NCBI RefSeq assembly: GCF_032884065.1
Contig: NC_088867.1
Coordinates: forward strand, 23,690,281 to 23,754,280
DNA: 64,000 bases
Direction of reading: 5' to 3'
From: Artemia franciscana
Taxonomy: Eukaryota; Arthropoda; Branchiopoda; Anostraca; Artemiidae
Shown here: piece by piece, positions 33,236 to 43,861 of the stretch
Layout of the letters: each line of letters opens with the position of its first letter
Numbering within the stretch: position 1 is the stretch's first letter
Position numbers and translations under genes: made by a program
The notes under the pieces: model-generated
Databases searched by the model: none
The model's input: the letters and a program-made list of their open reading frames with translations, nothing else
What the model was told of the DNA's origin: nothing

Positions 33236-34470
33236 AGGCTACACTATGAACAAAAGTAAAACAAAGAATTATGTTGTTAAAAGGTGCATGGCAGACAAAA
33301 TTATAACGAGTCAGAAACGAAAGTGAAGAACGAAGAAATATAAGGATATTAAGTTGAAACATTTTGGAGGAGTTTCGATTAGACAAAAAGACTACGCATG
33401 CAAGTATTAAAAGGGCGTATAAGTAATATCATAGACAGTGGGCAATAGGCATGCAGCAACGAGGGTCGGAACGAATAAAAAATGAAAGTGAAGAACAAAA
33501 AAATTGTGGCTAGAAGATATGTGGCAGCAAGAACAAAGAATTATATGATTAGAAGATAAGTGGCAGTGAGAATTACAAGCAACAGCGAAAATCAGAACGT
33601 GTCAAAAATTAAAGCAAAGAACAAAAAATTGTACTATTACAAGACAAGCCACAGAATATGTCAAAAATATAAGTGAAGAACAAATAATTGTTCTATTACA
33701 AGACAAGCCACAGGAGGAATTAGAAGGAGCCGAAAACTACAGTGAAGAGGAAAGAAATATTACGTTAGAAGAACAACGCCATCGCAACCTTTAACGCTAA
33801 CAAACTGTTGGATATAAACCAGTATGACCCTACAGAGTTGCCGTAAACTACGTAAGTGCTAATTTTAAGTCATTGAATCCCGTCAACGTTGTGTACATTC
33901 ACTGTGGTGCCTTCCATTTTCCTGAGAAGGAGTACTGAACAAAGGTGACTCATTTGGAGGTTGCTGCCTGCTCGGTTGAATGGCATTGTTACCTCCACAG
34001 TTTCCAAATGAATTTTTTTTAAGACACCACCTGCTTTCTAAAGAGTTTCACAAACAAATCTGAAGCTAGAACTCATGCTTCACTTTAGCTTCATTCAACG
34101 TAAGCATTGACCAAACCATCGATTGTGATTTAGCAGAACATCCACCACAAACCCCTGAAGGTGATTTTGAACCACCTTTACGTGGCCAAAATTAGACCCT
34201 GATGAAGCTGTTGAAGAACGCCTTGCATATCCTTTAATGTATGGGATCTCTCCTGACCCAAGGAACCCCTTGGAAGAAATATTGTGAGACATACACAACT
34301 ATGCCAAAAGTTACATGAAAACGCGATAATTGCAGGATGATGTAATTCAACTTGTTGCTTCACTGGGACTATAGTCTCGGTTAGAAGAAACGTGACAATG
34401 AGAACCTATATGTAACATCTTGCCGTGTAGCTCCAACGGGGACCGGTGGTTTCGCCGTCGGTCTCCTAGA
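33236..34470 (+). pseudogene. Decayed relic, possibly a second Helitron-type N-terminus
   Basis: The words AAAGTGAAGAACAAA and ACAAGACAAGCCACAG recur through 33.27-33.74 kb, as expected of degenerate N-terminal repeats. Near 33.87-33.93 kb the plus frame gives NVVYIHCGAFHFPEKEY, resembling a C..C/H finger upstream of Helitron Rep domains of another family. Many stops. Low confidence. Confidence 0.3.
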
Positions 34471-34629
34471 ACTGCATCTATATATATAAAAATAAGTTGT
34501 CTGTCTGTGTGTCTGTCTGTCAGGTGACGTCATGTTTTTGTGTCGACTGACGTCATGAAGTTAGTTGTCGTCATTTTTGCTATGACGGTGACGTCATTAA
34601 CGGTATTTAAGACATTTGTTCACGGAAAA

Positions 34630-34995
34630 ATGTTTAATTGTAAGATGACTGAAGAACCTACAATTGCAACAGCCGAGGAAGCTGCTCAAAGAGTTTATGC
34701 CAAAAAACTTGCTGCTGATAGAGAAAGTAAGAAAAGAAAGCGTTCCGAGGAATCACAAGAACAGCAAGAAAACAGGCTTTCAGCTGATAGAGAAAGTAAG
34801 AAAAGAAAGCGTGCCGGGGAATCACAAGAACAGCAAGAAAACCGGCTTGCGGCTAAAGAACGCAAAACCGCGCAGTTAGATGAAAATCCACCTGGACAGC
34901 GAGAGTCAAAACATATCAAAACTGAAAATGATAGCGATGATGATTGGGTTTGGGATTTTGACTTGGATAAGGTCATCAATGCCTACCAGATTTAA
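34630..34995 (+). CDS. Helitron N-terminal basic-repeat protein fragment
   Basis: From ATG 34630 ([10 protein letters not shown]) the frame is open to a TAA at 34993-34995. It contains two copies of a DRES.KRKR..ES.EQQENRL repeat, then AAKERKTAQLDENPPGQRES and an acidic DSDDDWVWDFDLD end. The composition predicts a charged coiled-coil-like region. The matching part of full Helitron proteins precedes the zinc finger and Rep nuclease, both absent here. Related fragments occur at 31, 41, 45 and 46 kb. Unlikely to have a function of its own. Confidence 0.6.
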   Translation: MFNCKMTEEPTIATAEEAAQRVYAKKLAADRESKKRKRSEESQEQQENRLSADRESKKRKRAGESQEQQENRLAAKERKTAQLDENPPGQRESKHIKTENDSDDDWVWDFDLDKVINAYQI

Positions 34996-35129
34996 GTTAA
35001 AAAAACAAAGGTTCGTCGATATGTACTTCATAGTGACGCTGAAAAATAAAGAAGAAAAAGAAAACTGAAAAAAGAAAAAAGGTAAAAAACTAAAACAAAA
35101 ACTAAAAAGAAAAAAACACTCAAAGAGAA

Positions 35130-35520
35130 ATTACAGACCGGGACACAAATGACGACCGAGACAGAGGGAATATAAGTGACGACCGGGAGCCTCAAAGAGA
35201 AATTACAGACTGGGACACCCGGACACAAATCACGACCGGGGAACACAGGGAATATAAATGACGACCGGGACACAGGGACACAACTACAACGGGGACGCCG
35301 GGGGCACAGGTGGGATATATAAATGACGACCGGGACACAGGTATTGTTCGAATAGAAATTACAGACCAGGGACACCGGGACACAAATGACGACCGGGACA
35401 CAGGGAATATAAATGACGACCGGGACACTCAAAGAGAAATTACAAACTGGGACACCGGGACACAAATGACGACCGGGACACAAGGAATATAAATGACGAC
35501 CGGGACACAGGGACACATCA
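35130..35520. repeat. GACGACCGGGACACAGGG minisatellite
   Basis: About a dozen units of 24-45 bp alternate between ACAAATGACGACCGGGACAC and ATATAAATGACGACCGGGAC versions, with longer units containing ACAACTACAACGGGGACGCC. The same minisatellite, in either orientation, marks other Helitron copies at 31.76, 42.2, 42.7, 43.0, 43.25, 44.05, 44.75, 51.15 and 51.65 kb. Confidence 0.85.
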
Positions 35521-35637
35521 TTAGAATAATGAGGTATAGATCTGAATACGGATTGTTTTTTCCCATAGACAATTATATGTTGCATGTTCAAGAGTCAGTA
35601 AACCTGACAATCTATTTATATGCACAGGACAATGGGA

Positions 35638-35737
35638 NNNNNNNNNNNNNNNNNNNNNNNNNNNNNNNNNNNNNNNNNNNNNNNNNNNNNNNNNNNNNNN
35701 NNNNNNNNNNNNNNNNNNNNNNNNNNNNNNNNNNNNN
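35638..35737. other. Assembly gap (100 N)
   Basis: Exactly 100 Ns, the conventional size for a gap of unknown length. It hides the 3' end of Helitron H3 and the acceptor and start of the following RPC9-like exon. Confidence 0.99.
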
Positions 35738-35882
35738 GTATTTAAATAATTCTGCCTGTGGTTCGGAGAAATATAACCAAATTCAATCGCTTGAAAAGAA
35801 ATTAGAGGGTCTTGGTCTAAGCGTTGAGAACACAGTACAAATTGTTAACCTTTTACCCAGTAATTCAGCTCAAATTGCATTG
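35738..35882 (+). CDS. RPC9-like (Pol III subunit) exon, central part
   Basis: The frame opens at the gap edge with YLNNSACGSEKYNQIQSLEK and continues through LEGLGLSVENTVQIVNLLP to NSAQIAL, ending in phase 0 at donor GTAAGG (35883). RPC9/CRCP proteins have a YL..TPC..Q....... segment and then a L.K.E..Q..NL.P....EIQL block, which this matches in order and spacing. The acceptor is inside the gap. Read with 28018-28147 and 49615-49689, the three exons make an Rpb4/RPC9-type protein of the expected ~110-150 residues. Confidence 0.65.
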
Positions 35883-36108
35883 GTAAGGCATTGCTTTTCT
35901 TTTATTTTTGTTTTAATTATATGCTTTTTTCCTATTTAAATTAAATGTAATACTTCCTAATTTGAAAAAAAAAATGAAAATAATCAATGTTCACATAAAA
36001 GAAGGAAATTTGTGCCTTTGAATTTCTGATTGCTTCTAGCTTTGCATCAATAGTGGTTAGACTGGTGTGATTTAGTGCGTCTTAGTACCCTAGCGGATTC
36101 TACTACTA

Positions 36109-36421
36109 AGTAAGTAAGTAAGACGGCACTAGACCCTTAAGATCCAAATCGTTGGTACTGATCTCTGTTTCGTGGCCCTTCAGCCAGGAAGTGCAATGGG
36201 GGGGGGCAACCACCCTGTGTTTTCACACACCATTCCTGCTTACCTTCCCCAGAATTTTCCATGTACCCATTCAGAGCTGGGTCGACTCTCGCTGAGCTTA
36301 CAGAGTCACGCCACTGACCCCTGTCCCAAACCAAATAGCTGGCTACGCCTGGGATCGAACACGTTCCCCTTGGACAAAGAACTCTCAAACCAGCGCGCCA
36401 ACCACTTAGCCAGGCCGGCTT
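36109..36421 (-). mobile_element. tRNA-derived SINE (~313 bp)
   Basis: The minus-strand head begins GCCGGCCTGGCTAAGTGG (A-box region), with B-box GTTCGATCCCAGG and a long variable-arm-like stretch, suggesting a Leu/Ser-type tRNA ancestor. The body runs to a (CTTA)n tail (plus TAAG repeats at 36107-36123). Flanks GATTCTACTACTA (36096-36108) and GATTTTACTACTA (36422-36434) form a 13-bp target duplication with one mismatch. It sits in the last RPC9-like intron. Confidence 0.8.
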
Positions 36422-36879
36422 GATTTTACTACTACTGCTAAAAATTCTTTTGTGGCAACCCAGCAACTGTATAACCTGACGTAACCCTCTTAACTGTCTT
36501 CCATCGTGAACCTAGGCAGTATTATCTGACCACATATTTATGACCAGACAGGGTTGTTTGGACATTTTTTACGTCCAAATAGGGCTTTGGAATTTTCTTA
36601 AAATACTTCCGCTGCCAAACATCTGGCATATCTTCCTCTAGTTTTCGAGGCGTCTTAGAGCTATTCTTGACAACTGTCACTATGGGAGCTTCAAGTTCCT
36701 TTTATTATCAATATCCGTCCATTTATAAACAAAAATATCCGAAAGGGCTCAATGGCCCGTTATTTGGGGAAAAAACAACAAAACAAAATATAAATAACTA
36801 TTAAATGCATTCCCACTTAAAATATATTTAGATTCTACTCACCAATCCTCACCCGATCACAACCGGTCTCCGCACCACC

Positions 36880-38210
36880 TGCTTAAAAAAAAAAAAAAAA
36901 ATAATAATAATAAAAAATATGCATCAAGGCCCCAACACTCACACCACCCAAACCTAAATTATTAAATCAATCTAAATAATTAATTTAAAAAATACATCTA
37001 AAGAATTAAACAACTGATCAATATAAATAACTAATCAATATTATAATTTAATTTATTTATTTTAATTAAAAAGTTCTTCAACTGTTTCTTGAAGGAGCCT
37101 ATGGTACAGGACCATCGAATCCCAACAGGAATGGAATTCCAGGCACGTCCGACAGCAACTATTAGACCCAACTCTGAGCGCACTGCAGAGGTGGATGGTA
37201 CTAGCACATTATCCTGATTCCTAGTTTCATAAGGCCTAACATTTCTAACAATTTCAAGAAGCCCGGAAGAACTTGATGGAAGGTCTCCACGGAAATATTG
37301 AAACGTAATGAAAGAGAGGTGTAATGTATGAATATCTTTAATCTTCAGAAGTTCAACAGAAATATGGGTGGTAGACTGTAGGACTTATGCTGATTTCAGT
37401 TGGAGATTATGTAAAGGTGCAAGTAAAGATGGTAATGTAGACATTCACACTGACGATGAGTAACATAAATAAGGGTGAATAAGAGAGAAGTATAATAGAC
37501 GAAGGATGGAGAAAGGAAACAATCGCTTTAGCTTCCGAATAATTCCAAGGCCTCGAGAAATCTTTAATCTCATTGACTCATTATGCCGCTTGAAAGATAT
37601 GTTTTCATCTAGAATTACCCAAAGGAATCGAACAAACCGGTCAGCTGGGCGTAATATGGATGTCTTAGATGTTTGAAGCTCTGTCACTGTAGGGCAGCTT
37701 TTGCCTGTGCGGGAGAATATGATAAGAAACGATTTTTTTACATTCAAAGGTAATAAATTTGCATCAAACCAATGATATATGTTTTCTGTCTATTGCAGCT
37801 TGAGGATAAGGGATGATTCATCAGGTGCTGCAGCCCCCAGGATGCTGTCGACGGTGAATGCAAAGAGTTCTTCATGTTGACCAGGCGTATATTGCCGCAG
37901 GAATAAGGCCGAAGTCAAAAAACTGTCGTACAAAATGAAGAAGCATACAATGAAGAACACATACGTGTTCTGTTGAGCACTTCTCCCGAAAACCAAACTG
38001 GTACCGATGAAAAAACTTCTTCGCGTCCAGGAAACTCATCAGACGCTTTAGCATAGCCTTTTTAAATATTTTAGAAAAAACAGACAGAAGAGATATAGAC
38101 CTATTGTTCTCTGGGTCCTCCCGGTCACCTCCTTAAAATAATGCTATCACTCGTGCCAACTTGAGATGCTAAGGGAATATTCCGAGCTTGAATGACTGGT
38201 TAACCGAGTG
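36880..38210 (-). mobile_element. 5'-truncated LINE (CR1/L2-like), decayed
   Basis: Read on the minus strand: KLARVIALF, a stop, GGD, then NNRSISLLSVFSKIFKKAM, MLKRLMSFLDAKKFFHRYQF and GFREKCSTEH (RT domain, 37.87-38.17 kb). Then ILRLLYFSLIHPYLCY (37.45 kb) and a C-terminal block FRGDLPSSSSGLLEIV...RAWNSIPVGIRW (37.07-37.32 kb). Several frameshifts and stops separate these. A/T-rich tail with poly-A and AAT repeats at 36.88-36.91 kb. It belongs to a different LINE lineage than the copy at 21.4 kb. Confidence 0.75.
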
Positions 38211-39103
38211 GCACAGTGGTGTATTTATTGAGGGAAGAATTTGTCCTACTCTGAGATCTTAGATCTTTCTTTCTTCTCTTCCTAATCTTTTCAGCTGTAA
38301 AAAGACACACTTTTGTGTGCCTTTTTTCTGTTTATGGTTCGTGTGTCTATCTCCACTTTCCAGCATCTGAGCTTCTACTTCCTTTATGGAGTGGAACAAA
38401 CTTAGCTTGCCTTAAAGCAAATGAAAAGGTTTCCGTTTCTGGCAACAAGCTGATGATTTTCATCATTTGAATATTCACGTAAATATTTTCACGTGAGTAT
38501 TTTCATCGTTTTAGTCCTAAACGTTTTTTAGATTTACGCTACCTATCCTCTCCAATTCGATTGTACGCTTTCCACTATTTTGAACACTTCATCATTTGTG
38601 CATTTTTTCCAACTAGTACTCCAGATTTCGCCAAATGAGTAAATAAATTCCTGAATAAGAACCTTTCCCCCTCTAGGTTTTTCATTCTCCAACTCGGTGA
38701 GTCGATTTGCTGATGAAAATGACTGAAATTATTCTCCATATCTCGCTTACCCTTTCAAGTCAGTGCAAGGTGACCAGCTACATTGCTGATTTTCCGTAAA
38801 CTCATTAATAATCTGCCATACCATCTTGGTATCTCCATTTTGATCTGAAAACTTTTCTTCAAAATAAGCATTATATATCTATCTTTTCATGCTTCAATGT
38901 ACTTCTGACCCTCATAAACTCTGCGAAATCATGTATACGCGCAATCTATTAAAATTGTGTTAGAAAACTCGTCGTCTGTTCAGGCCTTCAGGTTCCAAAC
39001 CTTTTGCAGCAATAATTAGTCTGCTACCTTTACAATGATTCTACGTAATGGCTTATCTCTTGTGATAACAAATTCTTAGGAACCTAGATAAAACTAAGAC
39101 TAA
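38211..39103. other. No gene recognised
   Basis: Intronic DNA of the RPC9-like gene. I see no repeat border or conserved frame. Confidence 0.35.
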
Positions 39104-40862
39104 TCGCGTGCCATTGCAAAGCTTTGGTGGGTTGATATTTCTTAAAAGTATTATTGGTACGCCTATTTTTAGTTGTAGCACGTGTGGTGGAAACCCTGAA
39201 GGATCTATGGAATTTAAAAATTCAGATGGATAATTAACCGCTTCATTTGGTTCCAAAACTGTGTCGACTGACTTGTAAAGGACTGCCTGGTCTCGAATCT
39301 TGGTCAAAACAATATTGTTGATTTCGTGGACGTCTATATTTTTGGGCGCGAGAATCGCTCTTTCACTTAGCCATTTATTATTTTTATAATTTTTTAGAAT
39401 ATTCGGAAATACTTTTTCAATCAATTCATTTTTGGACGTCACTAAATTACAGAAATCAGCAGGTAGTTGTATACGTCCTGAAATTGAGTCTACTGGGAGC
39501 TTTCCGTTTCCAATTGTCAGCAATTGATCTGAAAATGTTTGACCAGAGTCATCGTTTTGCAATCGGACACGCATATTTGTAGTTAATTTTAATATTTTTA
39601 CGTGTGCCCATAAATTAGAATTTTTCAGGCAAGCATTCATTTCGTCTGCAGGAGTTGATCTAGGTATTATAGGTAATGTTTGCCTGAAATCTCCCGCAAG
39701 CAATATTAATGTGCTGCCAAAGGGTTTCGACTTCCCTCTCAAATCTTTCAAGCATTGATCCAGAGCCTCGAGCGATTTTTTGTGTGCCATTGTGCACTCA
39801 TCCCAAATAATAAGTTTGCATTGCTGCAATACTTTACCCATCCCAGATGATTTGGAAATATTGCACGTGGGAGTTTCTGTAGAATGCAAATTCAGAGGCA
39901 ATTTCAAAGCGGAATGAGCAGTTCTTCCACCAGGCAGCAATGTTGCGGCTATTCCGGACGACGCAATTGCCAACGCTATATCATTTTTTTGATCGAATTG
40001 ATGCCAGAATCAGTTTTATCACAAATGTTTTACCAGTACCTCCTGGCGCATCCAAAAAGAAAATTTCTCCAACGTTGTTATCGACACAATGCATTATCGT
40101 ATCATAAATGTCTTTTTGTTCCGACGTTAACTTGGAAATGTTATTTTGTACATACGACAATAGATCACTCGTACTGTAACTTTGTTCACGATCCAATTCT
40201 ACACATGTCGAAACAGCAGCGATACGGTTAGGTGAAGGCATTCCCAAATCCTGAAGAGGTTTGTTTGCCATACGTACGCACAAATCTTCTATAATAACTA
40301 GAGTGTAGTTATAAATTTCTGATTTAAAATCAAAAGTCATGTCTGACGTCTCTAACTGTTTTCGATGGAGTATATCTTCGGACATTTTTTACTTATATTT
40401 TTCCCATAACTCTGTAGGAGCTGATGGAGAGCAAGTTGTTAAAATGATGCCAAACAATGCACGAATTTGACTTGGGGTTGACGTTTCGCACGCGTCATTG
40501 ATGCAGTTATCCCAGTGTTGGTCATTCTCCAGTATATTCAGAGCTTGGCATGCACTACGGTAAGTGTCATGTATAGTACCGTTTACAGTTCTCAAATACT
40601 CAAAGGATGTCGGACCGGGTACATTCACCAAAAGCAGGCGTAGAAAGAAGCATTCATGTTGATTGGGGTGAACGGTGTAGAGTCTTCCTATCGTGGTATC
40701 TTTGAAGATGGTAGGTTGGCCGTCGACTGACTTACCCTGTTTTCGACGTTCAAATACTTTATTTTTAGTATTCCACGTGTAATACGAAGGCACTTCAGTA
40801 TACAGCAGTTTTTTTGCAAAAGAATCATTTTTGCAAAGCGAAAAAAAAGCTGTTAATGTTGT
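39104..40862 (-). pseudogene. Helitron Pif1-type helicase, N-terminal and central part
   Basis: The frame starts inside the pre-helicase linker (LTAFFSLCKND, VPSYYTWN, GRLYTVHPNQHECFFLRLLL). It is cut by a stop at 40389-40391, then gives Walker A (APGGTGKT, motif I). A frameshift in an A-run near 39980 leads to SSGIAATLLPGGRTAHS (motif Ia), WDEC (motif II) and LLAGDFRQTLPI (motif III). Homology ends at CNGTRL, followed by unrelated residues. It supplies the helicase motifs that copy H1 lacks, so the two together outline the ancestral protein's layout. Confidence 0.85.
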
Positions 40863-40980
40863 ATCACCGTCAAAGCAAAAATGACGACAACTAACTTCAT
40901 GACGTCAGTCAACACAGAAACATGACGTCACCTGACAGACAGACAGACACACAGACAGACAACTTATTTTTATATATATA
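39104..40980 (-). mobile_element. Helitron copy H4 (Rep deleted, 3' truncated)
   Basis: The 5' region with TGACGTCA motifs and the AACTTATTTTTATATA start (40.86-40.98 kb) is joined directly to mid-protein sequence at about 40862, so the N-terminus, zinc finger and Rep nuclease are deleted. The helicase then runs to 39104, where it breaks off before motifs V and VI. No GC hairpin or CTAG end. Confidence 0.75.
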
Positions 40981-40984
40981 TATA

Positions 40985-41448
40985 TATATACGTAGTTTTG
41001 ACACGTTTTGACTCTCGCTGTCCTGGTGGATTTTCATCTAACTGCGCGGTTTCGCGTTCTTTAGCCGCAAGCCTTTTGGCTTTAACCCTTTGAGCAGATT
41101 CCTTGGCTGTTTCTTCTGCCATTGTAGGATTTATACTAAAATTTCTCTTTGAATTAACTATTTGAGCAGCTTCCTCGGCTGTTTCTTCTGTCATTTTAAG
41201 ATCTATACTAAAAATTCCTCTTCACGTGCCAAGCTTGATAAAGCTCAACAATTTATAATAAACCTCAAAATTTTAAGTATCTGTTTTAATACTTTAATCT
41301 ATTGTGAAAATATTTCGAAATATTTATGCAATTCCCAGTTTTTACATTTTAGTTTGTTTTCTTTTTCTTCTTTATTTTTCAGACGTCATATGCAAACCCT
41401 CAACACAAAAATACATACAACTTATTTATATATATATATATATATATA
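40985..41448 (-). mobile_element. Helitron 5'-end fragment H5
   Basis: Two short copies of the N-terminal start (MTEETAEEAAQ) occur at 41.11-41.20 kb, with AAKERETAQLDENPPGQRES at 41.0 kb. Upstream is a T-rich tract and an ACAACTTATTTATATATA 5' end at about 41.41-41.45 kb. The rest is absent. Confidence 0.55.
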
Positions 41449-41570
41449 TAAAGAAGATATAATCTGGCGTAACAGACTTAGTGTAACAGACATAACACAC
41501 AAACAATTTATTTTTATGTATATAGATATAGATTATATATAAATTTATATAGTACATATATATATATATA

Positions 41571-41674
41571 CTAGCTGTTGGGGTGGCGCTTCGCGCCACC
41601 CCAACACCCCCCAAGCCCCCCCGCGCGCGTAAGTCGTTACGCGCCATTGTAGTTGTGTCCCTATGTCCCACCTG

Positions 41675-41740
<66 letters not shown>
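41571..41740 (-). mobile_element. Solo Helitron 3' end
   Basis: CTAG at 41571-41574 is followed (plus strand) by the terminal hairpin TTGGGGTGGCGC-TTC-GCGCCACCCCAA, then a C-rich tract, CGCGCGTAAGTCGTTACGCG and a (TA)n run (41678-41740). The inner hairpin present in other copies is missing. Interrupted on the right by the next copy. Confidence 0.65.
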
Positions 41741-41741
<1 letters not shown>

Positions 41742-41743
<2 letters not shown>

Positions 41744-42301
41744 TATCTATATAAAAATAAGTTGTCTGTCTGTGGATGGATGGATGGATGTGTCAGGTGA
41801 CGTCACCTGAAAAAACTGGATTAGGTGACGTCAAAACTGAAAAAACTAAAAAAAGGCAAAAACTACAAAAAAAACTAAAAACTAATAAAAAAAATAAAAA
41901 AGCTAAAAAACTAAAAAAACTATAAAGGTAAAAACCAATAAAAAACTAAAAAAAAAACTGAAAAAACTAAAAAAAGGCAAAAACTACAAAAAAAAACTAA
42001 AAACTAATAAAAAAAGTAAAAAAGCTAAAAAACTAAAAAAACTAAAAAAACTAAAAAAAGGTAAAAAACTAAAAAAAATAAAAAATAAAAAAAAACTAAA
42101 AAAAAGGAAAAAACTGAAAAATAAGCTAAAATAAAGGTAAAAACCAATAAAAAACTAAAAAAAAAGGAAAAAACTAATAAATGACGACACTCAAAGAGAA
42201 AGCGACCAGGACAAAAGGAATGTTCGATTAGCAATCAACAAAGCACCGGGACACAGGGAGTATAAATGACGACCAGGACATAAGTAAAAAAAAAAAAACT
42301 A
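41742..42301 (+). mobile_element. Helitron 5' end plus A-rich tract (truncated copy)
   Basis: TC at 41742-41743 starts a 5' end with GTTGTCTGTC, TGGATGGATGGA and GGTGACGTCACC. An (A)nCT low-complexity tract and a short minisatellite piece (42.18-42.28 kb) follow. A second 5' terminus begins at 42302, so this is a nested or tandem 5' portion. Confidence 0.55.
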
Positions 42302-43780
42302 TCTATATATATAAAAATAAGTTGTCTGTGGATCTGTGGATCGTGGATCAGGTGACGTCACCTGAAAAAACTGGATCAGGTGACGTCAAAACTGAAAAAA
42401 CTAAAAAAAGGCAAAAACTACAAAAAAAACTAAAAACTAATAAAAAAAATAAAAAAGCTAAAAAACTAAAAAAACTAAAAAAAGGCAAAAACTACAAAAA
42501 AAACTAAAAACTAATAAAAAAGCTAAAAAACTAAAAAAACTAAAAAAAAGGCAAAAACTACAAAAAAACTAAAAACTAATAAAAAAAAATAAAAAAGCTA
42601 AAAAACTAAAAAAACTAAAAAAACTAAAAAAAGGTAAAAAACTAAAAAAACTAAAAACTAAAAAAAAACTAAAAAAGGTAAAAACTAAAAGAACTAAAAA
42701 AGAAAAAAATAAATGACGACACTCAAAGAGAAAGCGACCAGGACAAAAGGAATGTTCGATTAGCAATCAACAAAGCACCGGGACACAGGGAGTATAAATG
42801 ACGACCAGGACACAAGTAAAAAAAAAAATTAACAAAACTAAAAAGAAGGTAAAAACTACAAAAAAACTAAAAAGAAAAAAAAACTAAAAACTAATAAAAA
42901 AACTAAAAAATCTAAAAATCTAAATAAACTAAAAAAGAAAAAAAAAAGGAAAAAAATAGAGGAGAAAAACAAAACTAAAAAACGAATGTATATACAGACC
43001 GGTACACCGGGATACAAATGACGACCGGGACACAGGGAATATAAATAACGACCGGGACACAGGGACACAACTACAACGGGGACACCGGGGGAAACAGGGG
43101 GATATAAATGACGACCGGGACAAAAAAACTAAAAAGAAATAAAAACTAAAAACTAATAAAAAAAACTAAAAAATCTAAAAATCTAAATAAGCTAAAAAAG
43201 AAAAAAAAAGGAAAAAAATAAAGGAGAAAAACAAAACTAAAAAACGAATGTATATACAGACCGGGACACCGGGATACAAATGATGACCGGGACCCGGGAC
43301 ACAGGGAATATAAATGACGACCGGGACACAGGGACACAACTACAACGGGGACACCGGGGGAAACAGGGGGATGTAAATGACGACCGGGACACCGGGACAG
43401 GGAATGGTCGATTAGCAATCACCATCAACAAAGCTCAAGGGCAATCATTAGAATCATGAGGTATAGATCTGAATACAGATTGTTTTCCCATGGACCATTA
43501 TATGTTGCATGTTCAAGAGTCGGTAAACCTGACAATCTATTTATATGCAAAGACAATGGGACAGCAAAGAATGTTGTATATTCGCAAGTTTTACGTAGTT
43601 AAAACCATATATATATATATATATATCTATATTCACAGGTGGGACATAGGGACACAACTACAATGGCGCGTAACTATTATGGCGCGTAACGACTTACGCG
43701 CGCGGGGGGGCTTGGGGGGGGCGCGAAGCGCCCCCACCAACTAGGTGTTGGGGTGGCGCGAAGCGCCACCCCAACAGCTA

Positions 43781-43781
<1 letters not shown>
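42302..43781 (+). mobile_element. Non-autonomous Helitron copy H7 with both ends
   Basis: It starts TC (42302-42303) TATATATATAAAAATAAG and ends CTAG (43778-43781) inside a (TA)n run. Order: GGTGACGTCACC, A-rich tracts, minisatellite blocks (42.72, 43.0 and 43.25 kb), decayed helicase motif VI tail (43.43-43.60 kb), (TA)n, GC-rich region, and two successive hairpins each followed by CTAG (43741-43744 and 43778-43781). It is the most complete non-autonomous copy in the window, about 1.48 kb. Confidence 0.8.
43746..43776 (+). terminator. Helitron 3' terminal hairpin
   Basis: GTTGGGGTGGCGC-GAA-GCGCCACCCCAAC is a 13-bp perfect stem just before CTAG, as expected of the rolling-circle terminator of Helitrons. 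This is a transposition end signal, not a transcription terminator. Confidence 0.75.

Positions 43782-43858
<77 letters not shown>
43782..43858. repeat. (TA)n microsatellite
   Basis: About 77 bp of pure TA between two Helitron copies of opposite orientation. Comparable tracts lie at 31532-31566, 41678-41740, 45971-46104, 50677-50741, 50896-50964 and 53385-53441. Confidence 0.95.

Positions 43859-43861
<3 letters not shown>

Larger units (their letters stand above)
34477..35637 (+). mobile_element. Non-autonomous Helitron copy H3, running into the assembly gap
   Basis: The 5' terminus TC is at 34477-34478 followed by TATATATATAAAAATAAG. Three TGACGTCA octamers lie within the next 120 bp. The N-terminal basic-repeat frame follows, then an A/T-rich tract, a GACGACCGGGACACAGGG minisatellite (35.13-35.52 kb) and a decayed helicase tail (35.52-35.63 kb). 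The 3' end is lost in the gap. It lies immediately upstream of an RPC9-like exon. Confidence 0.75.

Noticed and set aside
35028-35591. 187-codon frame rich in V, P, S and C (VPVVICVPV repeats)
   Set aside because: It is the translation of the Helitron minisatellite; the unit is not a multiple of three throughout and related frames appear in every orientation.
37790-38054. Two overlapping frames as separate small genes
   Set aside because: Both are frameshifted pieces of the LINE reverse transcriptase at 36.88-38.21 kb.
42025-42234. F/L-rich membrane-like frame
   Set aside because: Translation of a T-rich low-complexity tract, not a transmembrane protein.
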